Assembly (NCBI GenBank): GCA_003987795.1
Contig: RXJO01000422.1
Span: 1 to 39,693 of the forward strand
Origin: Curvibacter sp.
GTDB lineage: Bacteria > Pseudomonadota > Gammaproteobacteria > Burkholderiales > Burkholderiaceae_C
DNA: 39,693 bases
Direction of reading: 5' to 3'
Under the pieces are notes generated by a model. It made no database searches and had not been told where the DNA came from. It saw only the letters and a program-made list of their open reading frames with translations. The translations under genes and the position numbers were made by a program. This document shows, piece by piece, positions 33,330 through 39,693 of the stretch (the first letter of the stretch is position 1; each line of letters opens with the position of its first letter).

Positions 33330-34685
33330 TCAGACCGTGGACTGACCAATCTGGCCAAAAATGCGCAAGCCCAGGCCGCGCTCCATGTCTTCACGGCAAC
33401 GCAGACGGCGCACCGTGACCTCCAGCACAAACGACAAGCCCAGGCCGAGCGCCAGCCCCACCAGCACCGACATGATCAGGCTCTTGGTGATCTGGGGTTT
33501 GGAATGCCGCAGAGGGGCCTCTGGTTTGCGCAGTACCGACAGATTGGTCGCATTGACGGTGCCCGACATCAGGATTTCATCGTACTTGGCCACCGCCGTG
33601 TTGTAGACGCGCTGCGTGCTTTCGAGCTGACGCTGGTAAGAGCTGATGACGTCGCGGTGGCGCTTGGACTCCAGCAGCGAGCGCTGCTGCTCATCGAAAT
33701 TGCGTCCCAGGGCACGCTCCTGGTCCGCCAGGCGATTGCCTTCGAGTCGCATGCCCTCCAGCGCTGCCTTGGCCTCACGCCGCAGGCGTTCCACCAGCAC
33801 GATCCGTTCATCCTGCAGGGCTTGCAGCCTGGGATGCATCTTGCCGTAGGTGGTCGACAGATCGCTGATGCGGCGCTCGAGGTCGGACAGCCTCAGTTTG
33901 AGTTCAGCCACGCGAGGCAACTGGGCGATCTCCGGCACATCGGGCACGTCGTTGCCCGAACGCATCATGGCGTCCAGAGCCCTCATGCGGGCCTCGTACT
34001 CCTGACGCTGCGAGCGCAGCGTCAGCTGCCGGCTGGAGATCTCACCCAATTGGCGCGACCGGTTGTCCAAGCGCTCATCGGTGTCGACGATCTGGGCTTT
34101 CTGCTGGTACTCGGTGAGCTTTTGCTGAATGCCATCGATCTCGTTGCGCAGCAGTTGCAGCTGGGCGTTGTATTGCTCGGTGCGCGCCCGGGCGGGCGCC
34201 ACGCTGATTTCGGCGTTGATGTCCGAATAGGCCTTGATCAGGGTATCGAGAAAGGCCCTGGCAGCCTCGGCCGAGCGATCTGAATACTGGATCTCGACAA
34301 TCCGGCTGGTGCGCCGCAATTGAATGTCCAGATTTTTCAAAAGCCGCTCGCGCAGCAGCTGGCGATTTTTCTCGGCGCCCGGTGCCTCCGACAGGCGCAG
34401 GGTATCGATGACCCGATCGAGCACCTCATTGCTGTGAATGATGTCGACCTGGGTCTGCAGATAGGTTTCATCGAGGATGGCCGGAAACTGACGGCCCGAG
34501 ATCGGGTCATTGACCCGGAACTCGATGAACAACTCAGCCGACGAGGTGTAGCTCTTGGGAATCAGCATCACCGCAATGCCCGTGACGATCATCGTCGCCA
34601 AGGTCACTGCCAGCACCGTCCGCACACGGTACCTGAGCATGGCCCCGATCTGATTCAGGGTCAATCCAACCGGATAGGAATTCAA
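33330..34685 (-). CDS. epsF: EpsF chain-length determinant (Wzz/PCP-type)
   Basis: A 451-residue inner-membrane protein with a helix near the N terminus (about 22-42), a long periplasmic alpha-helical region (coiled coil about 160-390, with the SLSTTYGKMHPRLQALQDE-like segment) and a second helix (about 405-427) before a short cytoplasmic tail. This is the Wzz/polysaccharide co-polymerase layout; the proline-containing segment LRKPEAPLRHSKP precedes the second helix as in the family. The start is a TTG at 34685, preceded by AAGGAGAGG; its TTGA overlaps the natural stop of epsE, a normal coupled junction. An ATG at 34640 is the alternative. Confidence 0.88.
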   Translation of the reverse strand: MNSYPVGLTLNQIGAMLRYRVRTVLAVTLATMIVTGIAVMLIPKSYTSSAELFIEFRVNDPISGRQFPAILDETYLQTQVDIIHSNEVLDRVIDTLRLSEAPGAEKNRQLLRERLLKNLDIQLRRTSRIVEIQYSDRSAEAARAFLDTLIKAYSDINAEISVAPARARTEQYNAQLQLLRNEIDGIQQKLTEYQQKAQIVDTDERLDNRSRQLGEISSRQLTLRSQRQEYEARMRALDAMMRSGNDVPDVPEIAQLPRVAELKLRLSDLERRISDLSTTYGKMHPRLQALQDERIVLVERLRREAKAALEGMRLEGNRLADQERALGRNFDEQQRSLLESKRHRDVISSYQRQLESTQRVYNTAVAKYDEILMSGTVNATNLSVLRKPEAPLRHSKPQITKSLIMSVLVGLALGLGLSFVLEVTVRRLRCREDMERGLGLRIFGQIGQSTV

Positions 34686-34768
34686 AAAATCCTCTCCTTC
34701 ACATAAATCACGTCGCCATCCATCACTGAATCGGTCAGCCGTGGCGAAAAATCCCGAGCCTCCGAGCC
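34682..34768 (-). other. In-frame continuation of epsE after an amber codon
   Basis: The 28 codons after the epsE TAG stay in the same frame and encode GSEARDFSPRLTDSVMDG, then DVIYVKERIF, before a TGA at 34682-34684. This is the conserved ending of EpsE/Wza-type export proteins (a final DVIYV-E-lF motif after the last SLBB strand). The TGA overlaps the epsF start as TTGA. The coding quality shows that the gene formerly ended here. Whether the TAG is a real mutation, a base-call error, or is read through cannot be told from the sequence. Confidence 0.8.
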
Positions 34769-35833
34769 CTATGATTTGCGGTGGATCTGGATGCGGTTCA
34801 TCGAACCGCGCTCGGTCACCCCTCCGCCGAGCGACAGGGCACGCATGACATCCAGATCAGGCTCCATAGGATAGCTGCCCGGCCGACGCACCTCGCCATG
34901 GATGTAGAAGAACTTCTGCGGGCCCACATAGACCGTGTCGCCCTGGTTCAGCACCCAATCCAGCGGACTGCGATCCAGGTTGGCCACCTTGTCCAGACGG
35001 ATGGGAATGCGCACCGGCGCCCCCCCGGTGCCCTCCTCGCCCTTGCGCAGCAGCACGGCCACCGTGTCAGCCCTGGGCGTGAGCCCGCCGGCCACCGCCA
35101 GCAGATCGAGCACGGTGAAGCGCCCCTGTATCGGGTAGCGTCCTGGACGTGCCACCTCCCCCAAAACCGACACCACCTGGCTGCGGTTCTGCCGCACCGT
35201 GACCGACACCTCGGGGTTCAGCAGGTACTCGCGCTCGCGCAGACGCTGGGCGATCAATTTCTCAAGTTCGGCCTGCGACATGCCCGCGATGCGGAGCAAG
35301 CCGATCAAGGGCAAGGTGACCTCCCCCTCGTCGGTGACGGAGACCTCTGCCGACAGATCGGGCTGGCCAAAGACCGTGACCTGCAGCACATCACCGGCAC
35401 CGATGCTGAGCGCCACCGTCGGCTTGGTCGCCGGTGCCGCGGCCAAGGCAGCGGAAGCCGGCTTGGCCTGCAGTGTCGAGGCCGTGCCGGAAGACGGCGC
35501 AGAAGTCCTGGACGCCGGGGTCGTCGTCTTGGCCGGGATCGGCGCCGATGCAGACCCCTGCGCCGTTGCGGACGCAGGTGCTGGTGCGGGGGCAGGTGCG
35601 GATCCGGATGCAGGTGCGGATGCAGAAGCCTTGGCGGGTGCCGGGGTCGCCGCAGGCTGGGAGGGTGTCTGGGTGGCCTGGGTAGCCTGGGTGGACGAGC
35701 CAGTGCCCCAGCTCAGGTCGAAAGGCAGGTTGGTCACCAAGGGTGTGGCCCGGACGCATGCCGGCCCCATCAGGCCCGCCAAGAGCAAGGGCCCGACAAA
35801 AATCTGCAGCAGACGAAAGTACAAAAACTTCAT
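34769..35833 (-). CDS. epsE: EpsE-type polysaccharide export protein, ended early by TAG
   Basis: A 354-residue protein up to the TAG. Residues 1-30 form a Sec signal (cleavage near VRA; the C26 context is not a good lipobox). A long Ala/Pro/Ser linker (about 45-140) follows, then a poly-export domain (about 142-230: IGAGDVLQVTVFGQPDLSAE, VTLPLIGLLRIAGMSQAELE) and SLBB segments (VSVLGEVARPGRYPI, IHGEVRRPGSYPM, SLGGGVTERGSMNRIQIHR). Family members form the outer-membrane/periplasmic exit for exopolysaccharide. The frame ends in TAG right after IQIHRKS, cutting off the last 28 residues of the family ending. It lies in the main EPS operon and has no good ribosome-binding site of its own. Confidence 0.87.
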   Translation of the reverse strand: MKFLYFRLLQIFVGPLLLAGLMGPACVRATPLVTNLPFDLSWGTGSSTQATQATQTPSQPAATPAPAKASASAPASGSAPAPAPAPASATAQGSASAPIPAKTTTPASRTSAPSSGTASTLQAKPASAALAAAPATKPTVALSIGAGDVLQVTVFGQPDLSAEVSVTDEGEVTLPLIGLLRIAGMSQAELEKLIAQRLREREYLLNPEVSVTVRQNRSQVVSVLGEVARPGRYPIQGRFTVLDLLAVAGGLTPRADTVAVLLRKGEEGTGGAPVRIPIRLDKVANLDRSPLDWVLNQGDTVYVGPQKFFYIHGEVRRPGSYPMEPDLDVMRALSLGGGVTERGSMNRIQIHRKS

Positions 35834-35938
35834 TCAGATGAATCCATCCAAGAGGGTCACGAAAATCTGGAACGGACCCTCGCTGGGCAAGGAAAAAGGA
35901 CGACGCATGAAATGCGCCAAGCTGTCCGATCTTGACAT
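35834..35938 (-). CDS. Short upstream ORF abutting epsE
   Basis: A 34-codon ORF begins at ATG 35936-35938 with GGAGG exactly 6 bases upstream, the strongest ribosome-binding site in this operon. It reads MSRSDSLAHFMRRPFSLPSE and ends with a TGA directly followed by the epsE ATG in the same frame. It shows no similarity I recognise. Because epsE lacks a good site of its own, ribosomes finishing this ORF could re-initiate at epsE. It starts 16 bp after the stop of the FemAB-like gene. Whether the peptide matters or only its translation is unknown. Confidence 0.45.
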   Translation of the reverse strand: MSRSDSLAHFMRRPFSLPSEGPFQIFVTLLDGFI

Positions 35939-35954
35939 TCAGTGCCTCCGATAA

Positions 35955-37031
35955 TCAACGGTCAACCCGATGAAGCCAGCGTTTTCCCGTGCGCCAAGCC
36001 TGGCCCAAAATTGTAGTCTTCAACCATCTTTTTCGTTCGGCTTTTGCCATCGCGGCCTGAGCCAGCCATTGAGGCCTGGAAACAGCACCTTCACCCAAGG
36101 CAATCGATGAGGTCTGGAATCTCGTTTTGTAGGGCTGTGAGCCCCGCCCCAGATCCAAAACGGAAAATCCGTGCGCATCAGCCGCCTCGGCCATGCCCAT
36201 CAACAAAACCAAACCCGGCGAATAAGCCGAAAACTCAGTGTCATAGGTGATGAACCAGACATGGCACTGCCCTGCGTGGCGCAAGCCCAAATGCAAAGCC
36301 ACCATTTGATCGCCTGCATAGAGCACCGACAGCATGCCGCCAAAGGCCTCTTGGTCGCAGGTGAACACATCGTCGAGCACGCCGCGCACCCAAGGCAGCT
36401 CCAGGGGATTGCTGCCGGTGGTGCTGATGAATTGACGTGATTTCAACGCCAGCAGACGCTCATAGGCACGAGGGTCCTTGCACGCCATCTCCAGACGCAC
36501 CGGCCCCACCTGCCGCTCCAATCGGCGGCGCGCATTGCCGACCGACTGGAAGATGCCCGACGACCCCTTGGCGCTGCGCGCGCTCAGGCGACGGCGGTAG
36601 GCCTCGATCCCCCCTTCCACCTCCATGATGGGGGAATGGGTCTCCAGACCGATGTAAGGAGCGAAAGCATGCTGGGTCAGCGGCATGTGATCGAACGCGA
36701 AATACCGGGCATCACAGGCCTGCAACAAGGGCCTGGCCTCAATTTCAACGCCTTGGCGCATCACCAGCCCGTGGTAATCATTGAGGCGATGACCGACCGA
36801 ATGAAGGCGTCCCCAACGATCACGGTGAAACGGGAACACGCCACACAAGCGCCCCTGCTGCTCGATCAAGGCCAGCCGAAGCCCCGGCTGCTGTCGCGCA
36901 ATGATGCGGGCAAAACCCGGCTGATAAAAAGGGCTGCCCAGGTCCGGACGTGTCAGGGCCAGCGCCTGCCACGCCTGGGCCAGGTCGTCATCGAGGTCAC
37001 GGCAGTCGATGATGGAAATCTTGTCAGTCAA
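35955..37031 (-). CDS. FemAB/GNAT-fold acyltransferase-like protein in EPS locus
   Basis: A protein of about 358 residues with a BioF2-like/GNAT C-terminal domain (VALHLGLRHAGQCHVWFITY, YSPGLVLLMGMAEAADAHG, LDLGRGSQPYKTRFQ) and an N-terminal half typical of FemAB-related proteins found in exopolysaccharide/PEP-CTERM loci. It may transfer an amino acid or acyl group to a sugar, or be a non-catalytic relative. The start is uncertain: no ATG fits after the preceding gene; the TTG at 37031 (giving MTDKISIIDCRDL) is the best choice, with only a weak GGGCGGG upstream. The frame remains open to 37259 inside the WecG gene, but that part reads as non-coding shadow. Confidence 0.75.
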   Translation of the reverse strand: MTDKISIIDCRDLDDDLAQAWQALALTRPDLGSPFYQPGFARIIARQQPGLRLALIEQQGRLCGVFPFHRDRWGRLHSVGHRLNDYHGLVMRQGVEIEARPLLQACDARYFAFDHMPLTQHAFAPYIGLETHSPIMEVEGGIEAYRRRLSARSAKGSSGIFQSVGNARRRLERQVGPVRLEMACKDPRAYERLLALKSRQFISTTGSNPLELPWVRGVLDDVFTCDQEAFGGMLSVLYAGDQMVALHLGLRHAGQCHVWFITYDTEFSAYSPGLVLLMGMAEAADAHGFSVLDLGRGSQPYKTRFQTSSIALGEGAVSRPQWLAQAAMAKAERKRWLKTTILGQAWRTGKRWLHRVDR

Positions 37032-37060
37032 ATGGTCTGGCCCGCCCGGTACATGGATTC

Positions 37061-37837
37061 TCAAGCGTAGGAGCGGCGATGCGCCCGCCACTCCTGCAGC
37101 AAAAGCCAGAGGAACACAGGCGCCTGCAGCAGATAGCGACGCCACAGATGGACCGGGTCGGAAGTCAGGCGCCAGAACCATTCCAGACCACTGTTCTGCA
37201 TCCAGCGCGGAGCCCGCCGCTTGAGCCCCAGGGCGAACTCCTGAGCCGCGCCCACGCACACGATCACACCGGAGTCGAACCGGCGCACGTGACGCAAGGC
37301 CCAGCGCTCCTGCTTCTCAAAACCGAGGCAGACAAAAATGAAATCCGGCTGGCAGGCCCGGATGTTCTTGACGATGGCCTCAGCCTCGCTGCCCTCCGGA
37401 TCGAAGTTCATCGGCGGGCAGAACACCACCACATCCATGCCAGGAAAGCGCTTGGCGTAACGCTCCTTCAACAGCTGCTCCTGACCAGGGCGCCCACCCA
37501 GCACAAAGACCCGCTGACCGCTGGCCATGCTGTGACGGCACAGCGCAACGAACAAATCCGCGCCAGTCACCCGCTCGGGCAAGGGCGTCCCCAGCAGGCG
37601 ACTGGCCCACACCACGGGCATGCCGTCGGCAAAGGTGTAATCCGCACTGGCGTACAAGCCCTTCAACTCGGGGTCGCGCTCCAGACGCACCACGTGGTCC
37701 ACATTGGTCGTCACCACCACTTTAGGCCCCTTGGTCGCGGCGGCATGCAGCAGCAAATCCGTGGATTGCTTGAAATCCAGCGGCAATATATCAAGGCCAA
37801 ACAAGCGCACCGCGCCAGGCAGGTTGTCAGAAGGCAT
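37061..37837 (-). CDS. WecG/TagA/CpsF-family glycosyltransferase
   Basis: A 258-residue GT26 enzyme. Family blocks are complete: KVVVTTNVDHVVRLERDPEL (the T and D residues being catalytic), YTFADGMPVVWASRLLGTPL, RVTGADLF, VFVLGGRPGQ, FIFVCLGFEKQERWAL, and the C-terminal SGLEWFWRLTSDP, which ties the enzyme to the membrane. Family members add N-acetylmannosamine(-uronate) or a related sugar to an undecaprenyl-diphosphate sugar, usually as the second sugar of a repeat unit. The ATG at 37837 starts 22 bp after the TPR gene. The initiating phosphotransferase it would depend on is not in the window. Confidence 0.9.
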   Translation of the reverse strand: MPSDNLPGAVRLFGLDILPLDFKQSTDLLLHAAATKGPKVVVTTNVDHVVRLERDPELKGLYASADYTFADGMPVVWASRLLGTPLPERVTGADLFVALCRHSMASGQRVFVLGGRPGQEQLLKERYAKRFPGMDVVVFCPPMNFDPEGSEAEAIVKNIRACQPDFIFVCLGFEKQERWALRHVRRFDSGVIVCVGAAQEFALGLKRRAPRWMQNSGLEWFWRLTSDPVHLWRRYLLQAPVFLWLLLQEWRAHRRSYA

Positions 37838-37859
37838 GGGTTTCAGATCGGGGAATGAC

Positions 37860-39089
37860 TCAGGTTTCGTCTTTTTGTTCAGAAGCAAGCCGCCAACGGT
37901 CCCCATCCCTGATCATGACAAAACGCTTTCTGGTTTGATCGCGGTAAGTCGAAGACTGGTAGCGCTGCACAGCAGCGACGCTCAGTCGTTTGCTGTCCAG
38001 CCATTTGACTGCCGTGATATTCAGTGAGACCTGAATATTTCCGGCACTGTCGAAAACTCTCTTTTTAAACGCGATCCATTGGGCAACTGATTTGAATTGA
38101 GGCGGGTAGTAGCCAGGCAGGTAATGAGCCCGGTATTTTTCAAGTGAGCGCTGCGTCCAATCCTGACGCCAGGATTCGAGGCTCTTCAGAGCCGACGCAC
38201 AGGCAGACTCATCCACAGGCGGACAAGACGCCATGGCTGGATCGTTCTGGGTGGCCGCCAACGGACTCAGGGCGTCTGGCAGCACATCCAGCGCTTTCGC
38301 AGCCGGTGAAGGTGGGGCTGCAACGGCTGCAGCCACCGCTGCCGTGCGGGTTCCGTACAGGGTCACCTCTGATGAGCGCTGCAGCATTGCCGGCACTCGG
38401 GACACGGCCGGGGGCGGCGCTGGCTGCGAAGCCGGCGCAGAGCTTGGGGCCGCCGCAGGTGCCGTGGGCACCTGGGCAGAGCGGTCCGGGCTGGAGGTCG
38501 GCTCAGGCGCAGGCGCTTTCGCCGTGGCCGTGGAGGCCGGCGTGGCAGGCACCGCACTGTCTCTGATCAGACTTTCTATCAGCTCGTTCTTGCGCAGCAA
38601 GGCCTTGCGCCCCGGATCAAGCTCTGCCGCCAGTTTGAAGCTCTTCCAGGCCAGCCCCAGATGGATGCGACCCAGGCTTTCATGGGTCGAAGCCTGCTTG
38701 GGCGCCAGATCACGCGCCTTGGTCAGGTTCTGACTGGCCCGCTCAAGATCGTCTGCTCTGGCGTCAATGGCCGCCAGATTCACATAGGGTGCGGCCTGCG
38801 ACGGGTAAGCATCGCGCAAGCGCTCGAAGACCTTGCGAGCCTCGTCGGTGTCACCCAACTGCATGAGCACGATCCCGCGCTTCAATTGCATGTCGGGGGG
38901 CAGATTGCCGCGGCGCTCCACCTTGTCGATCAAGGCCAAGGCGTCGTTGTAGCTGCCCTCGGCGATCAGGGCGTCGAGTTCGGATCGGGGATTGGCGTTC
39001 ACCAACGCCAAGGTGTCGGAAAGCCCCGTGAGCGGAATGCAAAAGGCAAATGCTGCAGTCGCAACGGCAAGCATCACAGGCATTCTCAT
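37860..39089 (-). CDS. Exported TPR protein with Cds6/NTF2-like C-terminal domain
   Basis: A 409-residue protein with a signal peptide (hydrophobic 5-22), tetratricopeptide-type repeats (about 35-165: NDALALIDKVERRGN, MQLGDTDEARKVFERLRDAY, DDLERASQNLTKARDLAP), a long Ala/Pro/Ser linker (about 180-290) and a C-terminal alpha+beta domain (about 300-405: WRQDWTQRSLEKYRAHYLPG, FVMIRDGDRWRLASEQ) like the NTF2-like domain of Cds6-type proteins. It probably scaffolds the polymer machinery in the periplasm. The start could be GTG 39095 or ATG 39089; GAGGA is 9 bases from the ATG. It opens the main EPS operon. Confidence 0.82.
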   Translation of the reverse strand: MRMPVMLAVATAAFAFCIPLTGLSDTLALVNANPRSELDALIAEGSYNDALALIDKVERRGNLPPDMQLKRGIVLMQLGDTDEARKVFERLRDAYPSQAAPYVNLAAIDARADDLERASQNLTKARDLAPKQASTHESLGRIHLGLAWKSFKLAAELDPGRKALLRKNELIESLIRDSAVPATPASTATAKAPAPEPTSSPDRSAQVPTAPAAAPSSAPASQPAPPPAVSRVPAMLQRSSEVTLYGTRTAAVAAAVAAPPSPAAKALDVLPDALSPLAATQNDPAMASCPPVDESACASALKSLESWRQDWTQRSLEKYRAHYLPGYYPPQFKSVAQWIAFKKRVFDSAGNIQVSLNITAVKWLDSKRLSVAAVQRYQSSTYRDQTRKRFVMIRDGDRWRLASEQKDET

Positions 39090-39449
39090 CGACACGGGTC
39101 CTCAGAAAAATAGGGAGGGTGCTGCGGCAGGGTCTGTTGAAATACTAAGTGCGATCGGCCCCAGCCCGATACAAAGTCCCGTTCAAATTTGATATTTCAA
39201 ATCAGACAAGTCTGGACAATCACACAAGCGACACACTGGCAACAATTTTTGCACATTTTTTCAAATGCACCGGGCGGATGATGCCTCAAAAATATGAAGC
39301 TTTTGATAACGAAGTCACCAAAAAGCAGCTGCTCGCGACCCCAGCGCAGGCGAAATCGTGCCGGTATCGGCCCAAGAAGGCAAGCCAGGAGCCCAACAAT
39401 TTGAAAGCTCACCTGCTTGTCAAGTGAGGGTAAAGCGGCCTGGAAACAA
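39090..39449. promoter_or_regulatory. AT-rich regulatory region upstream of the EPS operon
   Basis: This 360-bp gap has a markedly lower GC content than its surroundings. Two dyads lie back to back: ATTTGA-TATT-TCAAAT (39187-39202) and CAGAC-AA-GTCTG (39203-39214), about 100-125 bp before the first EPS gene; they are good candidates for transcription-factor sites. Possible -10 or -35 elements are only partial. Small open frames across 39149-39427 (plus) and 39197-39412 (minus) have no ribosome-binding site or recognisable product. Confidence 0.45.
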
Positions 39450-39474
39450 AAAAGCCCAGCGGTGCTGGGCTTTT
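39450..39474 (-). terminator. Rho-independent terminator of the tRNA transcript
   Basis: An 11-bp stem (AAAAGCCCAGC, loop GGT, GCTGGGCTTTT) flanked by A and T runs, so it can work on both strands. On the minus strand it lies 25 bp after the tRNA-Cys CCA end and would end the Gly-Cys tRNA transcript. Confidence 0.9.
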
Positions 39475-39498
39475 TGACATCAAGTGCTGATGTAAGGA

Positions 39499-39572
39499 TG
39501 GAGGCGCGATCCAGAGTCGAACTGGACTAACCGGATTTGCAATCCGGGGCATAACCGCTTTGCTATCGCGCC
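39499..39572 (-). tRNA. tRNA-Cys (anticodon GCA)
   Basis: Read on the minus strand, the 74-base gene folds as a full cloverleaf: acceptor GGCGCGA paired with TCGCGCC, discriminator T, encoded CCA (complement of 39499-39501), anticodon stem CCGGA/TCCGG with loop TTGCAAA (anticodon GCA at 39538-39540), and T-arm GTTCGACTC. It lies downstream of tRNA-Gly on the same strand, an order common near pgsA in proteobacteria. Confidence 0.97.
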
Positions 39573-39591
39573 GTGTAGACTGCTCTGACGA

Positions 39592-39617
39592 AAAAGGGAA
39601 GCACTGGCTTCCCTTTT
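39592..39617 (-). terminator. Terminator-like hairpin between the two tRNA genes
   Basis: An 11-bp stem (AAAAGGGAAGC / GCTTCCCTTTT, four-base loop) lies between tRNA-Gly and tRNA-Cys. On the minus strand it is followed by a run of five Ts, the form of an intrinsic terminator. It could end part of the transcripts after tRNA-Gly or act as an RNase processing hairpin. Confidence 0.6.
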
Positions 39618-39625
39618 CGGAAATC

Positions 39626-39693
39626 TGGAGCGGGAAAAGAGTCTCGAACTCTCGACCTCAACCTTGGCAAGGTTGCGCTCTACCAACTGAGCT
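39626..39693 (-). tRNA. tRNA-Gly (anticodon GCC), 5' end outside window
   Basis: The minus strand from the window edge begins AGCTCAGTTGGTAGAGC (D-arm), followed by anticodon stem-loop CAACC-TTGCCAA-GGTTG with anticodon GCC, T-arm GTTCGAGAC and the 3' acceptor strand TTCCCGC-T with encoded CCA (complement of 39626-39628). Only the first bases of the acceptor stem are missing. Confidence 0.95.

Noticed and set aside
34682-34723. A separate 13-codon leader peptide (MDGDVIYVKERIF) before epsF
   Set aside because: It is in the same frame as epsE and matches the family C terminus, so it is the severed end of epsE rather than an independent gene.
35540-35640. A direct-repeat array in the epsE linker region resembling a CRISPR or minisatellite
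   Set aside because: The repeats are short GCGGATGCAGGT-like units coding for the Ala/Pro/Ser linker, with no spacer structure.
39197-39412. A 71-codon minus-strand frame (MSFQIVGLLACLLG…) upstream of the EPS operon
   Set aside because: GTG start without a clear ribosome-binding site, odd cysteine-rich tail, and it covers the two dyads. I could not exclude a small membrane peptide but see no support for one.

Overview
The window is one contiguous chromosomal stretch of a high-GC Gram-negative bacterium. Gene content points to Betaproteobacteria, order Burkholderiales (a Comamonadaceae or Leptothrix/Ideonella-like lineage). The indicators are an EpsE/EpsF/EpsG/EpsL-type exopolysaccharide locus, a Bug-family solute receptor inside a malonate operon, a small Trp-rich protein, a PcaC next to an FAD oxidase, and a tRNA-Gly/tRNA-Cys pair. 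This assignment is inference from protein families. I see no insertion sequence, prophage or CRISPR array.

Region 1 (1-11646) is mostly housekeeping. It starts with the 3' part of a GAF-GGDEF-EAL regulator and a CBS-domain protein. Then come a metY-type sulfhydrylase with an alpha/beta hydrolase and an Mpo1-like protein, a YihY-family membrane protein divergent from a DUF2069 protein, an FAD-linked oxidase with pcaC, and thyA-folA-DUF4337 closed by a clear terminator. A secreted dienelactone-hydrolase-like enzyme converges on that terminator.

Region 2 (11700-17540) is a malonate-use operon on the minus strand: matR (GntR), malonyl-CoA decarboxylase, a Bug receptor, a crotonase-family protein and malonyl-CoA synthetase. 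A perfect inverted repeat sits at the predicted promoter. No MatC-type permease is present.

Region 3 (17672-23297) holds lgt and, upstream on the same strand, a probable iron-regulated redox module: a lipoprotein di-heme cytochrome c peroxidase/MauG-like protein, a coiled-coil outer-membrane porin, a Tat-exported FMN-binding protein, an ApbE flavin transferase without a signal peptide, and a small four-helix membrane protein with helix histidines. A Fur-box-like site overlaps the likely -10. I regard this as the best candidate for an under-described system. A small Trp-rich protein and a class I cytochrome c follow.

Region 4 (24048-39214) is a Wzx/Wzy-type exopolysaccharide locus. A long minus-strand operon runs TPR protein, WecG/TagA transferase, FemAB/GNAT-like protein, EpsE, EpsF, EpsG, flippase, family 2 transferase. 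A plus-strand pair encodes an unknown exported protein and the Wzy-like polymerase. A second minus-strand set encodes a GT4 transferase, an EpsL-like outer-membrane barrel and a polysaccharide deacetylase. The epsE gene carries an in-frame amber codon 28 codons before its natural end, and a short ORF with an excellent ribosome-binding site abuts its start. No initiating sugar-phosphate transferase and no exosortase lie in the window.

Region 5 (39450-39693) is a terminator, tRNA-Cys, a terminator-like hairpin, and the 3' part of tRNA-Gly, all read on the minus strand.
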